Counted from the first letter of the stretch, positions 33,327 to 41,171 are shown. The stretch: DNA of 64,000 nucleotides from Dechloromonas sp. A34 (GCF_026261605.1 NZ_CP102486.1:1612001-1676000), one strand, 5' to 3'. Made by a program: numbers and translations. The notes: generated from the letters alone by a model not told the origin.

Positions 33327-34019
33327 TTAGTCGCGATCGCCCGTGAAGGCCATGATCAGGTGCAGCAGACTGACGAATACATTGTAGATGTCGAGATAGA
33401 CCGCCAGAGTCGCGCTGACATAATTGGTTTCGCCACCTTGCATGATGCGGCTGATGTCATACAGGATGTAGGCCGAAAAGATCATCACGGCGGCGGCCGA
33501 AATGGCCAGCGCGAGCGCCGGAATCTGGAAGAAGATGTTAGCGAGGGCGGCGAGCAGGATGACGATCATGCCGACGAACAGGAACTTGCCCATGTTGCTG
33601 AAGTCACGCTTGCTGACGCTGGCAATACTGGCCATCGTGAAGAAGACTGCGCCGGTGCCGGCGGCCGCCATCGCAATCATCGAGCTGCCATTGGAAAAAC
33701 CGAGGGCGACTTGCAGGATGCGGGAGAGCATCAGGCCCATGAAGAACGTAAAGCCGAGCAGCAGGCCAACCCCCAAGGCGCTGTTCTTGTTCTTCTCGAT
33801 TCCGTACATGAAGCCCCAGGCGACGCCGAGGAAAAGCATGAATGCAATAAAGGGGCTGCCGGCCAGGAAGCTGAACTGCAGCTGGATGCCGACCAATGCG
33901 CCGATAACCGTCGGCACCATGCTCAAGGCGAGCAGCATGTAGGTGTTGCGGAGAACGCGGTTCTGTTGCAGAGCAAGGCCGGATGAGCCTTGATTGATTG
34001 TCTCGAAGTGGGTGTTCAT
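33327..34019 (-). CDS. Bax inhibitor-1/YccA family inner-membrane protein
   Basis: The 230-residue protein has about seven hydrophobic segments beginning near residue 25 (TYMLLALSMVPTVIGALVGI) and ends with ILYDISRIMQGGETNYVSAT and the C-terminal helix DIYNVFVSLLHLIM. This matches YccA/YbhL of the UPF0005 family. YccA is a substrate and inhibitor of the FtsH protease; related proteins leak calcium. The N-terminal 20 residues are soluble. It has its own terminator and faces away from tRNA-Ser. Confidence 0.88.
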   Translation of the reverse strand: MNTHFETINQGSSGLALQQNRVLRNTYMLLALSMVPTVIGALVGIQLQFSFLAGSPFIAFMLFLGVAWGFMYGIEKNKNSALGVGLLLGFTFFMGLMLSRILQVALGFSNGSSMIAMAAAGTGAVFFTMASIASVSKRDFSNMGKFLFVGMIVILLAALANIFFQIPALALAISAAAVMIFSAYILYDISRIMQGGETNYVSATLAVYLDIYNVFVSLLHLIMAFTGDRD

Positions 34020-34148
34020 GCGGGAAGCTCCCTTTCTGTGGATTGCTCAGCCGGTAAGACTAGCGGAGTCGGGTAGAAGTTTCAATAATTGCCTACTGAA
34101 TCAGTCGGATATTCTCCGCGGCCTTTATGCTATCATGCGCGCCGTCTG

Positions 34149-34236
34149 GGGTCTGTGGCAGAGCGGTTGAATGCACCGGTCTTGAAAACCGGCGTGGAGA
34201 AATCCATCGTGAGTTCGAATCTCACCGGACCCGCCA
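34149..34236 (+). tRNA. tRNA-Ser (anticodon TGA)
   Basis: An 88-base cloverleaf: acceptor GGGTCTG with CGGACCC, anticodon arm ACCGGT-CTTGAAA-ACCGG with anticodon TGA, a long variable arm (CGTGGAGAAATCCATCG) as expected for class II tRNAs, T-arm TGAGTTCGAATCTCA and encoded CCA. It reads UCA and UCG. A degenerate copy of its 3' half lies at 35352-35406. Confidence 0.95.
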
Positions 34237-34424
34237 GATACCAACGACAAAAGCGCCTACCCGGGCGCTTTTTTTCTGCCCGTCGGTTGGAGAACGCCTT
34301 CCCGTAAGCGTTTCCAGCCCTGCACATATTTTGTGCAGGACCAAAAGACGCTGACGAATCAGCTTTGTGCGAAGCTTGCCAAGCGCTAACCCACAAGCTT
34401 ATCCACAGATTTCGGGGGTAACTG
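34181..34424 (+). repeat. Direct repeat copy 1 (tRNA-Ser 3' half plus flank)
   Basis: The 244 bases from the anticodon loop through the tRNA end, its terminator and about 150 bases of flank recur with divergence at 35352-35594. The last 90 bases are nearly identical. Both copies contain TTATCCACA (34399-34407), a perfect DnaA-box sequence. Confidence 0.85.
34250..34275 (+). terminator. Terminator after tRNA-Ser
   Basis: AGCGCC-TACCC-GGGCGCT stem followed by seven T. The second repeat copy has the matching AGCGCC-AATTCT-GGCGCT at 35421-35439 with T run. Confidence 0.85.
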
Positions 34425-34459
34425 GCGGATGATGGCTTTTGTGGCCATTCACGGGTTTC

Positions 34460-34476
34460 CTGTAGCGTGACTACAG
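34460..34476. promoter_or_regulatory. Inverted repeat upstream of the PEP-CTERM gene
   Basis: CTGTAG-CGTGA-CTACAG, a perfect 6-base inverted repeat. Spacing is 9 between CTGT and ACAG, so it is not a LexA box. About 210 bases upstream of the sigma-54 site it could be an enhancer-type activator site. The rest of 34276-34671 is AT-rich with no gene visible. Confidence 0.35.
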
Positions 34477-34671
34477 ATCGTCAGAGTCTAATTTTGCTAT
34501 TGGTCTGACATTGGTGGGGTTGAGAAAAGTAGAAAAATGACCGGAAACCATTCTTGTTGCCAATTTTTAGTCGAGAAATCTTACATATTGTTTGTGATTT
34601 GTGAATTTCGGCAATTCGCAAAAATTCAAAAAACGTTCTGAATCAATTGTATGGTGTGTATTTCGGGTGGC

Positions 34672-34687
34672 TGGCGTACTTGTTGCT
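34672..34687 (+). promoter_or_regulatory. Sigma-54 (RpoN) promoter
   Basis: TGGCGTACTTGTTGCT fits every position of the consensus TGGCRYRNNNNTTGCW. It lies 60 bases upstream of the PEP-CTERM start. In exosortase-bearing bacteria many PEP-CTERM genes are driven by RpoN with the PrsK/PrsR two-component system. Confidence 0.75.
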
Positions 34688-34693
34688 GATAAG

Positions 34694-34721
34694 GCTTGCG
34701 CGTCATGTGCCCGGCGCAAGC
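34694..34721 (+). promoter_or_regulatory. Leader hairpin of the PEP-CTERM gene
   Basis: GCTTGCGC and GCGCAAGC form an 8-base perfect stem around a 12-base loop, just downstream of the sigma-54 site in what would be the 5' leader. No T run follows, so it is not a terminator. It may stabilise the message or be bound by a regulator. Confidence 0.5.
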
Positions 34722-34747
34722 AGCGTTATCCCAATCGAGGTCAAGCC

Positions 34748-35356
34748 ATGAAATTTCTCTTACTCCCTTTGCTGACGGCGGTGGCCTTGTCCGTTTTTGC
34801 ACCCTGGGCGCAGGCGGGAACTGTCACGGTCACATTTGCCGGCACGGTCAGTGGCTATTGGTCACTACCGATTGTCGAGGATGATTTTCCGATTGGCACT
34901 TCAGTTGGAATGACCCTAGTTTATGGCGACGGGTTTATCGGTCTGCCGGCATCTCAGCTTTATCTGGGGATGAGTACAACGGCAAGTGGAACCCTGACAC
35001 TCGGCTCCTCCAGTTACATGCTCAACGCCATGGAACTGACGTCCTATAGCTTTGGCTCCACTCTTGATGATCCTGCGCCAATTATGAGTTTTCATGTGAC
35101 TGGTACGGGCCCGGCTACGGACGAAAATGAGCCGTTCTCAGGGCTAATGTTCTCGATATTCAACAGCAATCCTCAGGGAGGCGCCCCCCTTGTCGGCTTT
35201 GGGAACGTGAATTGGATGGTCGCAGATAACGGCTACCTGTTTGCATCGGGTAGTTCGAGCTATGTTCAGATCGAGAATCCGATTCCGGAACCGTCTTCCT
35301 TGTTGTTAACCCTGGCGGGGCTGGCGTTGTTGAGGCGGCGCTTCCCTAGAACTTGA
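34748..35356 (+). CDS. PEP-CTERM sorting-domain protein
   Basis: ATG 34748 follows GAGGTCAAGCC. The 202-residue precursor has a signal peptide (LLLPLLTAVALSVFAPWAQA, cleavage near residue 23), a beta-rich Gly/Ser/Thr body, and the sorting tail IPEPSSLLLTLAGLALLRRR (PEP motif, hydrophobic helix, basic end). Exosortase EpsH cuts near PEP and the protein is exported to the exopolysaccharide matrix. Exosortase is not in the window. The TGA stop is the anticodon TGA of the tRNA-Ser remnant, so the gene end was created or fixed at the junction. Confidence 0.85.
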   Translation: MKFLLLPLLTAVALSVFAPWAQAGTVTVTFAGTVSGYWSLPIVEDDFPIGTSVGMTLVYGDGFIGLPASQLYLGMSTTASGTLTLGSSSYMLNAMELTSYSFGSTLDDPAPIMSFHVTGTGPATDENEPFSGLMFSIFNSNPQGGAPLVGFGNVNWMVADNGYLFASGSSSYVQIENPIPEPSSLLLTLAGLALLRRRFPRT

Positions 35357-35406
35357 AAATCGGCGCGGGGAAACCCCTCGTGCTTCGAATCACACCGGAC
35401 CCACCA
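35352..35406 (+). pseudogene. tRNA-Ser 3'-half remnant
   Basis: Starts in the anticodon loop (CTTGAAA) and continues through a degenerate variable arm, T-arm and acceptor CGGACCC-ACCA. The 5' half is absent. It cannot fold as a tRNA. Compared with 34181-34236 about ten bases differ, including the discriminator (A instead of G). It looks like the displaced end of an old integration at tRNA-Ser. Confidence 0.8.
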
Positions 35407-35594
35407 GATACCAAAGACATAAGCGCCAATTCTGGCGCTTTTTTTGTGCCCATCGATTGGAAAAGGCCTTCCTGCAAGCGTTTTCAGCATTGCATATATT
35501 TTGTGCAGGACCAAAAAACGCTGATGAATCAGCTTTGTGCGAAGCTTGCCAAGCGCTAACCCACAAGCTTATCCACAGATTTCGGGGGTAACTG
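35352..35594 (+). repeat. Direct repeat copy 2 (tRNA-Ser 3' half plus flank)
   Basis: Diverged duplicate of 34181-34424, ending at the same GGGGGTAACTG. It includes a terminator (35420-35445) and TTATCCACA (35569-35577). The 927 bases between the copies contain only the PEP-CTERM gene and its control region. Confidence 0.85.
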
Positions 35595-35632
35595 TTGGCG
35601 CAGAGCCGGAGTCTGTTCGGAAAATTGTTATA

Positions 35633-35648
35633 CTGTAAAAATGAACAG
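35633..35648 (+). promoter_or_regulatory. LexA box over the dinB start codon
   Basis: CTGTAAAAATGAACAG is a perfect CTGT-N8-ACAG palindrome; the dinB ATG is its bases 9-11. LexA bound here would cover the start, so initiation is blocked until SOS induction. Confidence 0.8.
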
Positions 35649-36789
35649 CATTCGTCGAATTGCCCACCTCGATATGGATGCCTTTTTCGCATCAGTCGAA
35701 TTGCTGCGTTACCCGGAACTGCGCGGGCAGCCGGTGGTGGTTGGCGGACGTAATGTCCATCGGCCGTTGGAGCAGGTCGATGGCAGCCGGTGTTTTGCGC
35801 GTCTGCGTGATTATGTCGGTCGTGGCGTGATCACCACGTCGACCTACGAGGCCAGGGCTCTTGGCGTGCATTCGGGGATGGGGCTGATGAAGGCGGCGCG
35901 ACTCGCGCCCGATGCCATTCTTCTGCCCGCCAATTTCGATGCTTATCGTGACTGCTCGCGCCGTTTCAAGGATGCGGTAGCGACAATTGCGCCGCAGATC
36001 GAGGACCGGGGTATTGATGAGATCTATATTGATCTCAGCGACTTGGCGGAAGAGACCGAATCGCTGGCGCTACGGATCAAACAAGCCGTATTTGAAGCTA
36101 CAGGGCTGACCTGTTCGATTGGCATTACCCCAAACAAGCTGCTCTCGAAAATCTGTTCGGATCTGGACAAGCCGGATGGTCTCACCATCCTCGGCATGGA
36201 CGAGGTTCCGAACCGGATCTGGCCGCTGCCCGCCAGGAAAATCAACGGGATCGGCCCCAAGGGCACGGAGCGGCTGAGCCGACTCGGTATCCATACAATC
36301 GGCGAACTGGCGGCGACCCCGGTGGAATTTCTGGTCCGCCAGTTTGGCCGGACTACCGGCGCTTGGCTGCACCGGATCGCGCATGGCATTGATGAGCGGC
36401 AACTGCTGGCCGATTCGGCGCCCAAGTCGATCAGCCGCGAAAGCACCTTCGAGCGCGATTTGCATGCCAGGCAGGACAGGAATGAGTTGTCGGAGATTTT
36501 CACGTCCTTGTGCGTGCGCGTGGCGGATGACCTGAAGCGGAAAGGTTATACCAGCCGAACCATCGGCATCAAGCTGCGCTACGCCGATTTCCACTCAGTG
36601 ACCAGGGATGTCACGTTACCCGTTGAAGTGAGTGAGGCGGAGGAGATTCGCAAGGCGGCAGGGGAGTGTCTGAAACGCGTTCCCTTGGCACAGAAAATCA
36701 GGTTGCTCGGTGTGCGGGCCGGCGGTTTAATTCCTTGCAATCAAGCCAAGCTTGAGGTTTGCCCGGTGCAGGCGGAATTGCCGTTTTAG
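35641..36789 (+). CDS. dinB: DNA polymerase IV (Y family)
   Basis: The 382-residue protein begins with RIAHLDMDAFFASVELLRYP (catalytic Asp and steric residues), has YEARALGVHSGMGLMKA, the second acidic site in RGIDEIYIDLSD, and SIGITPNKLLSKICSDLDKP (catalytic and finger residues). The helix-hairpin-helix thumb (INGIGPKGTERLSRLGIHTI) and little finger (SISRESTFERDL) follow. It extends mismatched or damaged templates without proofreading. It lies just after the second tRNA-Ser repeat, under LexA control. No beta-clamp motif stands out except the C-terminal QAELPF. Confidence 0.95.
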   Translation: MNSIRRIAHLDMDAFFASVELLRYPELRGQPVVVGGRNVHRPLEQVDGSRCFARLRDYVGRGVITTSTYEARALGVHSGMGLMKAARLAPDAILLPANFDAYRDCSRRFKDAVATIAPQIEDRGIDEIYIDLSDLAEETESLALRIKQAVFEATGLTCSIGITPNKLLSKICSDLDKPDGLTILGMDEVPNRIWPLPARKINGIGPKGTERLSRLGIHTIGELAATPVEFLVRQFGRTTGAWLHRIAHGIDERQLLADSAPKSISRESTFERDLHARQDRNELSEIFTSLCVRVADDLKRKGYTSRTIGIKLRYADFHSVTRDVTLPVEVSEAEEIRKAAGECLKRVPLAQKIRLLGVRAGGLIPCNQAKLEVCPVQAELPF

Positions 36790-36923
36790 TCTGCCCAGGA
36801 TGGTTTAGGTGTGCGGGCGAGGGGAGCAAGTGGTGAAAATTAAAATATTTTTTGCATTTGGTGCGCAACGCATAGCCCTGTCCTCTGGTCAAATGAAGTA
36901 GCAAGATGAATGGTCGGGTCGGC

Positions 36924-36957
36924 TTCACCGGCCGGGCTTGGCTGTCAGGCCGGTGAA
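36924..36957 (+). promoter_or_regulatory. Strong hairpin upstream of the 120-aa membrane gene
   Basis: TTCACCGGCC and GGCCGGTGAA pair perfectly over 10 bases around a 14-base loop, followed by TTTGCTTTGC. It is 97 bases before the GTG of the next gene and 135 after dinB. It may be the dinB terminator (weak T tract) or a structured leader. Confidence 0.45.
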
Positions 36958-37053
36958 TTTGCTTTGCTTGTCCTGCTTCGAATTGCTGCTCGCGATCGCT
37001 TGATTGTTTCTCGTTGCCATCGAGTTTTAAGCCCGTTGGGCGGGAGGTGCCAT

Positions 37054-37416
37054 GTGAACCTGTTCAACAGAATCCCCGGCTTCGTGGTGACGCCGCCGGG
37101 AATGGAGCGCCGGGTGCTGGCCCTGCTGCCGAAGGCGCTGGTCGTAGGCAGCCTGCTGCTTGCCCTGCCATCATTGGTGATACGCCTGTTGGTGAACGAT
37201 GCGTTGGAATTGGGCACGTCGACACTAGTGTCTACGGTCGACATCTATGGCATCAGCCTACTGCTCCTGCATTGGGCCGTGGTGATCACCGTGGCCATCG
37301 CGGCCTTCATTGTCATGGTCATGAAAGGCCCGGCCTATGTGGCCGATCCTTACCCGTTGATTGAAACCGATGAACCCAGCCCCTCAAAGCTGCAGGAAGT
37401 CCCCGACCTCGACTGA
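37054..37416 (+). CDS. Two-helix inner-membrane protein, 120 aa
   Basis: The GTG at 37054 (VNLFNRIPGF) is chosen because GGGAGGT lies just upstream; the longer frame would add a Cys/Arg-rich, unlikely tail. Hydrophobic segments span about residues 28-50 (LVVGSLLLALPSLVIRLLV) and 66-92 (IYGISLLLLHWAVVITVAIA), with a soluble acidic C-terminus (LIETDEPSPSKL). It overlaps the converging patatin gene by 33 bases. Function unknown. Confidence 0.6.
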   Translation: MNLFNRIPGFVVTPPGMERRVLALLPKALVVGSLLLALPSLVIRLLVNDALELGTSTLVSTVDIYGISLLLLHWAVVITVAIAAFIVMVMKGPAYVADPYPLIETDEPSPSKLQEVPDLD

Positions 37417-38535
37417 TCTCGCCATGGTGTCGGCGTAGCCCAGATCGATCAAGGCTCTGGTGTAGGGCTGTTCGAATAGCAGGTAGCTAGTAAGTGCGCC
37501 ACCGTGGCGGTTCATCGCGCCGACGCCGCGCAGCAAACCCCGGACCGCCCAAGGCAAAGCTCTGGCATGTTCGGCCGCGATGCGATCCAGCCGGTCGGAG
37601 GGGGCGATGACTAATGTCTTGATGGGGCGGAGCGGGATGCCCGTATGCTGGCGAATCTCCGGCGGTATTGCCGAAAGCGTCTGGTTGATGCGCTGCATGC
37701 GTTCGATATCGACGGCGAGGCCGTCGAGAAAGATACTGGAGAGGGCGTGACCGGCAATCTGGGCGAGCGAGGGGTGCATGTCGACGCGTTGTCGATCCTG
37801 ATGTTCGTTCTTCCGGCTGGCGCCGATTATCAATACCCGCTCGGCGCCAAGGTGGATGGCTGGGGAGATCGGTGCCAGCTGGCGCATCGAGCCATCGCCA
37901 AAGTACTCGCGGTGAATCCGGGTGGCGGGAAAAATGAAGGGGATCGCGCTTGAGGCGAGCAGGTGATTGACGCCAATCCGCGAGCGAATGCCCATGCGTT
38001 GGACCCGGCGCCAGGGCTGGGCTGACGGGTGCGCCTGGAAGAAGCTGATGCTTTCTCCCGATTCGTAGCCGGAGGCAGAAATGCTGACGGCGTGCAGTAC
38101 GCCTTTATTGATCGAGCGCTCGATGCCTTTAAAGTCGAGGTGGCGGGTGAGCAGGTCATGGAGCGGCGAGTTGTCGAGCAGCGAGCGCGGCGGGTTGCGG
38201 GTTAGCCAGCCGAGGGCCAGCAGCGACATCCAGCGGACGCCAGAGAGACCGATGCCAAGCGCGTCGGCGCGATAGATGTCGCCCGCGTGCATGTTGCGCC
38301 AGACGCTGGCCAGGATGGCGACCGCCTTGCCGAAGTTGTCGGCCAGGCAGGCAATACCTGCCGCGTTGATGGCCCCGGCCGATGTTCCGCAGAGGATGGG
38401 GAAAGGATTATGGTGGCGGTTTGTCGACAGCTTGGAAACTGCGGCCAGAACGCCGACCTGGTACGCGGCGCGGGCTCCGCCGCCAGTCAGGATCAGCGCG
38501 GTCCGGGGCGATTGTTGACGAGCGGCGCTGTCCAT
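37384..38535 (-). CDS. Patatin-like phospholipase
   Basis: The 383-residue protein has the oxyanion-hole loop LTGGGARAAYQVGVL (about residues 16-30), the nucleophile elbow GTSAG (about 49-53, Ser51) and the catalytic Asp in EYFGDGSMRQLAP (DGS in place of the usual DGG or DGA). This Ser-Asp dyad hydrolyses phospholipid acyl chains. A DUF3336-like N-terminus is absent. The C-terminal 150 residues are helical. It may act in membrane-lipid turnover; no secretion signal is seen. Confidence 0.88.
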   Translation of the reverse strand: MDSAARQQSPRTALILTGGGARAAYQVGVLAAVSKLSTNRHHNPFPILCGTSAGAINAAGIACLADNFGKAVAILASVWRNMHAGDIYRADALGIGLSGVRWMSLLALGWLTRNPPRSLLDNSPLHDLLTRHLDFKGIERSINKGVLHAVSISASGYESGESISFFQAHPSAQPWRRVQRMGIRSRIGVNHLLASSAIPFIFPATRIHREYFGDGSMRQLAPISPAIHLGAERVLIIGASRKNEHQDRQRVDMHPSLAQIAGHALSSIFLDGLAVDIERMQRINQTLSAIPPEIRQHTGIPLRPIKTLVIAPSDRLDRIAAEHARALPWAVRGLLRGVGAMNRHGGALTSYLLFEQPYTRALIDLGYADTMARSVEVGDFLQL

Positions 38536-38668
38536 GTCGATGGTGCGTTCAGCTGGCGAAGGCCAAACCTGCGCCCGGTGGTCGATGCGATCCCATGTCC
38601 CCTCCTGTTGGCATCGGAACCGATGCTATTGCTTTATTGGAGCAGTATAGGGAGAACTGAAGTTCTGC

Positions 38669-39121
38669 TCAATCGAGGCGGGAGCGAACGGCATCGGCCC
38701 AGCAGTTGGGCGTTTCGTAGAGGCGAACCTGTTCGAGTTGTAAATGGTTGCCATAGGTGTCGCGATAAACCGCATCGAGTCGTTCGAACGCGATTCGCGC
38801 CAGGTTTTCGGCGGTCGGCACCCGGTCGAGGATGACCGTTTTATGGTCGGGCAGCGCGTTCAGGAAATCGACAATGGCCGTGTCGCCGGCGAAGGCAAGA
38901 AAAGCATGGTCCCAGGCATCGACCAGATGGTTCTTGGCCAGATCTTTGACCTGTGAAAAATCCATCACCATGCCGTTGGCGGCGTCGCCGGCCTTGTCGA
39001 TGATGCCGCCGGACAGCGTGATTTCGATGACGTAGCGGTGCCCGTGCAGATGGCGGCACTGGCTTTTGTGGTCCGGGATGCGGTGCCCGGCATCGAATTC
39101 GAGACGGCGGGTGATAAACAT
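38669..39121 (-). CDS. queD: 6-carboxytetrahydropterin synthase-like protein
   Basis: ATG 39121 gives MFITRRLEFDAGHRI, the normal QueD start. The 150-residue protein has zinc ligands in FDAGHRI and HLHGHRY, the catalytic Cys in SQCRHLHGH, and the DRVPTAENLA region with acidic residues. It converts dihydroneopterin triphosphate to carboxytetrahydropterin, the second step of queuosine (7-deazaguanine) synthesis. The gene starts 45 bases from the divergent radical SAM gene. Confidence 0.88.
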   Translation of the reverse strand: MFITRRLEFDAGHRIPDHKSQCRHLHGHRYVIEITLSGGIIDKAGDAANGMVMDFSQVKDLAKNHLVDAWDHAFLAFAGDTAIVDFLNALPDHKTVILDRVPTAENLARIAFERLDAVYRDTYGNHLQLEQVRLYETPNCWADAVRSRLD

Positions 39122-39165
39122 GGGTATGAGGCTCAACAATGCGGTCGCGGATTATACAATGCACC

Positions 39166-40002
39166 ATGCTCACCACCGATGATCACCGCCGCGACAGCGC
39201 CGGCCTGCGCTATGTTTATCCGGTCATTTCCCGGCGCGCCGGCGGGGTGTCGATCGGCATCAACCTCAATACCAACAATGCCTGCAACTGGGCCTGCGTC
39301 TATTGTCAGGTCGAGAGCCTGACCCGTGGCGGACCGTCACCGATCGATCTCGATCTGCTGGAAAGAGAACTGGCCGGCTTTCTTGAAGATGCACTGCATG
39401 GTGACTTCATGCAGCGCCAGGTGCCGCCGGAAGCCCGGCGGCTGATGGATGTCGCCTTCTCGGGCAACGGCGAGCCGACCAGTGCGTCGGAGTTTGCTGA
39501 AGCGGTCGAGCGGGTCGGGAATGTCCTGCGGCATTTCGGGCAACTGAGCAACCTGGTCGTGCGCTTGATCACTAATGGCAGCTTGATGCATCGCCCTGAA
39601 GTTCAGGCCGGTATCCGCCAACTCGGCCAACTGGGTGGCGAGGTCTGGTTCAAGATCGACCGTGCCGAGGCGGGCGATATTGCCGAGATCAACGGCGTTC
39701 CGCTGTCGCCGGAAAAAATGGCCCGCCATCTCGACATTTGCGCTCGTCTGGCGCCAACCTGGATACAAACCTGCTGGTTTGCGCTGGATGGTGAGGTTCC
39801 CTCGGTCACGGCCAGGGATGCCTACTGCCAATTATTAAAGCCGTTGGCCAGCCGGCTTGCCGGCATTCACCTCTATGGCCTGGCGCGACCGTCGATGCAG
39901 CCGGCGGCGCCACGTCTTGGCCGCCTGTCGGCTGACGACCTGGCCGCTTTCGCAAAAGAAGTGCATGAAAAAACGGGCATCCGGGTAACAATCTCCCCGT
40001 AA
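39166..40002 (+). CDS. Radical SAM protein
   Basis: The 278-residue protein (start at MLTTDDHRRD; an upstream codon at 39139 is possible) has the cluster motif CNWACVYCQ (CxxxCxxC) at about residues 36-44, the GNGEPT loop that contacts SAM, and a barrel with LITNGSLM and WFKIDRAE. It resembles the COG0731/MoaA-like class of Fe-S oxidoreductases. Its divergent neighbour queD hints at 7-deazaguanine chemistry, yet the cofactor motifs are not those of a standard QueE, so the substrate is unassigned. Confidence 0.75.
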   Translation: MLTTDDHRRDSAGLRYVYPVISRRAGGVSIGINLNTNNACNWACVYCQVESLTRGGPSPIDLDLLERELAGFLEDALHGDFMQRQVPPEARRLMDVAFSGNGEPTSASEFAEAVERVGNVLRHFGQLSNLVVRLITNGSLMHRPEVQAGIRQLGQLGGEVWFKIDRAEAGDIAEINGVPLSPEKMARHLDICARLAPTWIQTCWFALDGEVPSVTARDAYCQLLKPLASRLAGIHLYGLARPSMQPAAPRLGRLSADDLAAFAKEVHEKTGIRVTISP

Positions 40003-40041
40003 TGCCCGTTGCTGAGGTCGACGGCCTTGTCAGGCCGTTGT

Positions 40042-40347
40042 TCAGGCTGCTTTCTTGGTCCGGCTGCGGGCCGACTTCTTCAACGACTTGAAAAGTTCCG
40101 GTTCCTGCGACTTCAGGTACTCGATGACATCCCAGTCTTCACGCTTGATGGTCTTGATGTCGATCTGTTCAACGTGCACCAGGCGCAGCAGTTCGCGCAC
40201 CGGTTTCGGCATGTTGCGGCCGCTCTCGTAACGGGAGCCGCCGCTCTGGGTCACGCCCAGAGTCGACCAGAATTGTTGTTGGTTGAGGCCAAGTTTGCGA
40301 CGGATCTCACGAGCGTCGATTTTTTCGATGGTTTTGACAGAGGTCAT
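40042..40347 (-). CDS. Small XRE-like helix-turn-helix protein
   Basis: ATG 40347 has GGAG 7 bases upstream on the minus strand; the earlier TTG is less likely. The 101-residue protein has an HTH at about residues 14-50 (REIRRKLGLNQQQFWSTLGV, SGGSRYESGRNMP), like HigA/NadS-type regulators, and a basic Lys/Arg tail (KKSARSRTKKAA) that may bind DNA. No toxin partner is next to it. It converges on the radical SAM gene and is probably autoregulatory. Confidence 0.7.
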   Translation of the reverse strand: MTSVKTIEKIDAREIRRKLGLNQQQFWSTLGVTQSGGSRYESGRNMPKPVRELLRLVHVEQIDIKTIKREDWDVIEYLKSQEPELFKSLKKSARSRTKKAA

Positions 40348-40617
40348 ATCCAATCTCCATACGCTAGTGTTGTAGGCTTACCCAAGTATCCTAGCGACTT
40401 ATTACTTAGGTAATATAACTAAGTGTATAGATGCTTATGACGTTTCGCAAGTGCATATGCCATATTTTTTTTGACATTGGCGTTTGAAAATGATTCGATT
40501 TGGCGCCTGTTTACCTGCCTGGTGCTGGCCCCTGGCTTTCTGTCCGCCCTTCCCGAAAACGACTCGATGCTCTAAGATCGATTCGCTCAAACGAAATTCT
40601 TAGCCGGGGAGACTTCA

Positions 40618-41064
40618 ATGCAGGTGCGCGAGATCATTCAACTCAAGGGTGGAACGCTCTATACGGCGACGCCGGGGCAACTGCTGGCTTCGGCTATCGA
40701 TACCATGGCCGATCTCGATGTCGGGTCGCTGGTTGTGATTCAGGACGGCAAGTTGGCCGGTATGCTGACCTTTCGCGAAGTGCTGAAGGCCATGAAGCAA
40801 CACGATTCCTGTCCGGTTGGCGTGACCGTCGGCGACGTCATGGTCAAGGATCCGGTGACGGCTTTCCCGGACATGGAGGCCAACGACCTGCGCCGTCTGA
40901 TGATCGAAAAACACTCGCGCTATTTGCCGGTCCTCGAAGGCAACACGCTTCTGGGTGTGATTTCCTTCCTCGATGTCGCAAAGGCCGTACTCGAAGAACA
41001 GAGCTTCGAGAACCGGATGTTGAAGAGCTATATCAAGAACTGGCCGGACGAACCGCAGGCCTGA
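40618..41064 (+). CDS. CBS-pair domain protein
   Basis: The 148-residue protein is two CBS domains (about residues 15-60 with [20 protein letters not shown], and 75-130 with [20 protein letters not shown] and [21 protein letters not shown]). CBS pairs bind adenine nucleotides and regulate partner enzymes. It stands alone with its own terminator. No catalytic domain is present. The 264 bases before it (40354-40617) hold no gene I can see. Confidence 0.85.
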   Translation: MQVREIIQLKGGTLYTATPGQLLASAIDTMADLDVGSLVVIQDGKLAGMLTFREVLKAMKQHDSCPVGVTVGDVMVKDPVTAFPDMEANDLRRLMIEKHSRYLPVLEGNTLLGVISFLDVAKAVLEEQSFENRMLKSYIKNWPDEPQA

Positions 41065-41081
41065 ACTTTCCGGCTCGATGG

Positions 41082-41107
41082 CGGGGCAGCTTCGGCTGCC
41101 TTTTTTG
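41082..41107 (+). terminator. Terminator after the CBS gene
   Basis: GGCAGC-TTCG-GCTGCC with six T (41101-41106). Classic UUCG-loop intrinsic terminator between the CBS gene and aroC. Confidence 0.9.
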
Positions 41108-41171
41108 TTGCCGGAGAGGGCTCCTGCCTGGCATGGTAAACTCCTTGTTCCACTTCCGAGCCTCGCTTCCC

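Noticed and set aside
34133..34396. Minus-strand 87-aa ORF over tRNA-Ser (contains GPVRFELTMDF)
   Set aside because: This is the well-known false protein made by translating the reverse strand of a tRNA-Ser gene.
34460..34476. LexA box
   Set aside because: CTGT and ACAG are separated by 9 bases instead of 8, so it was kept only as an unassigned inverted repeat.
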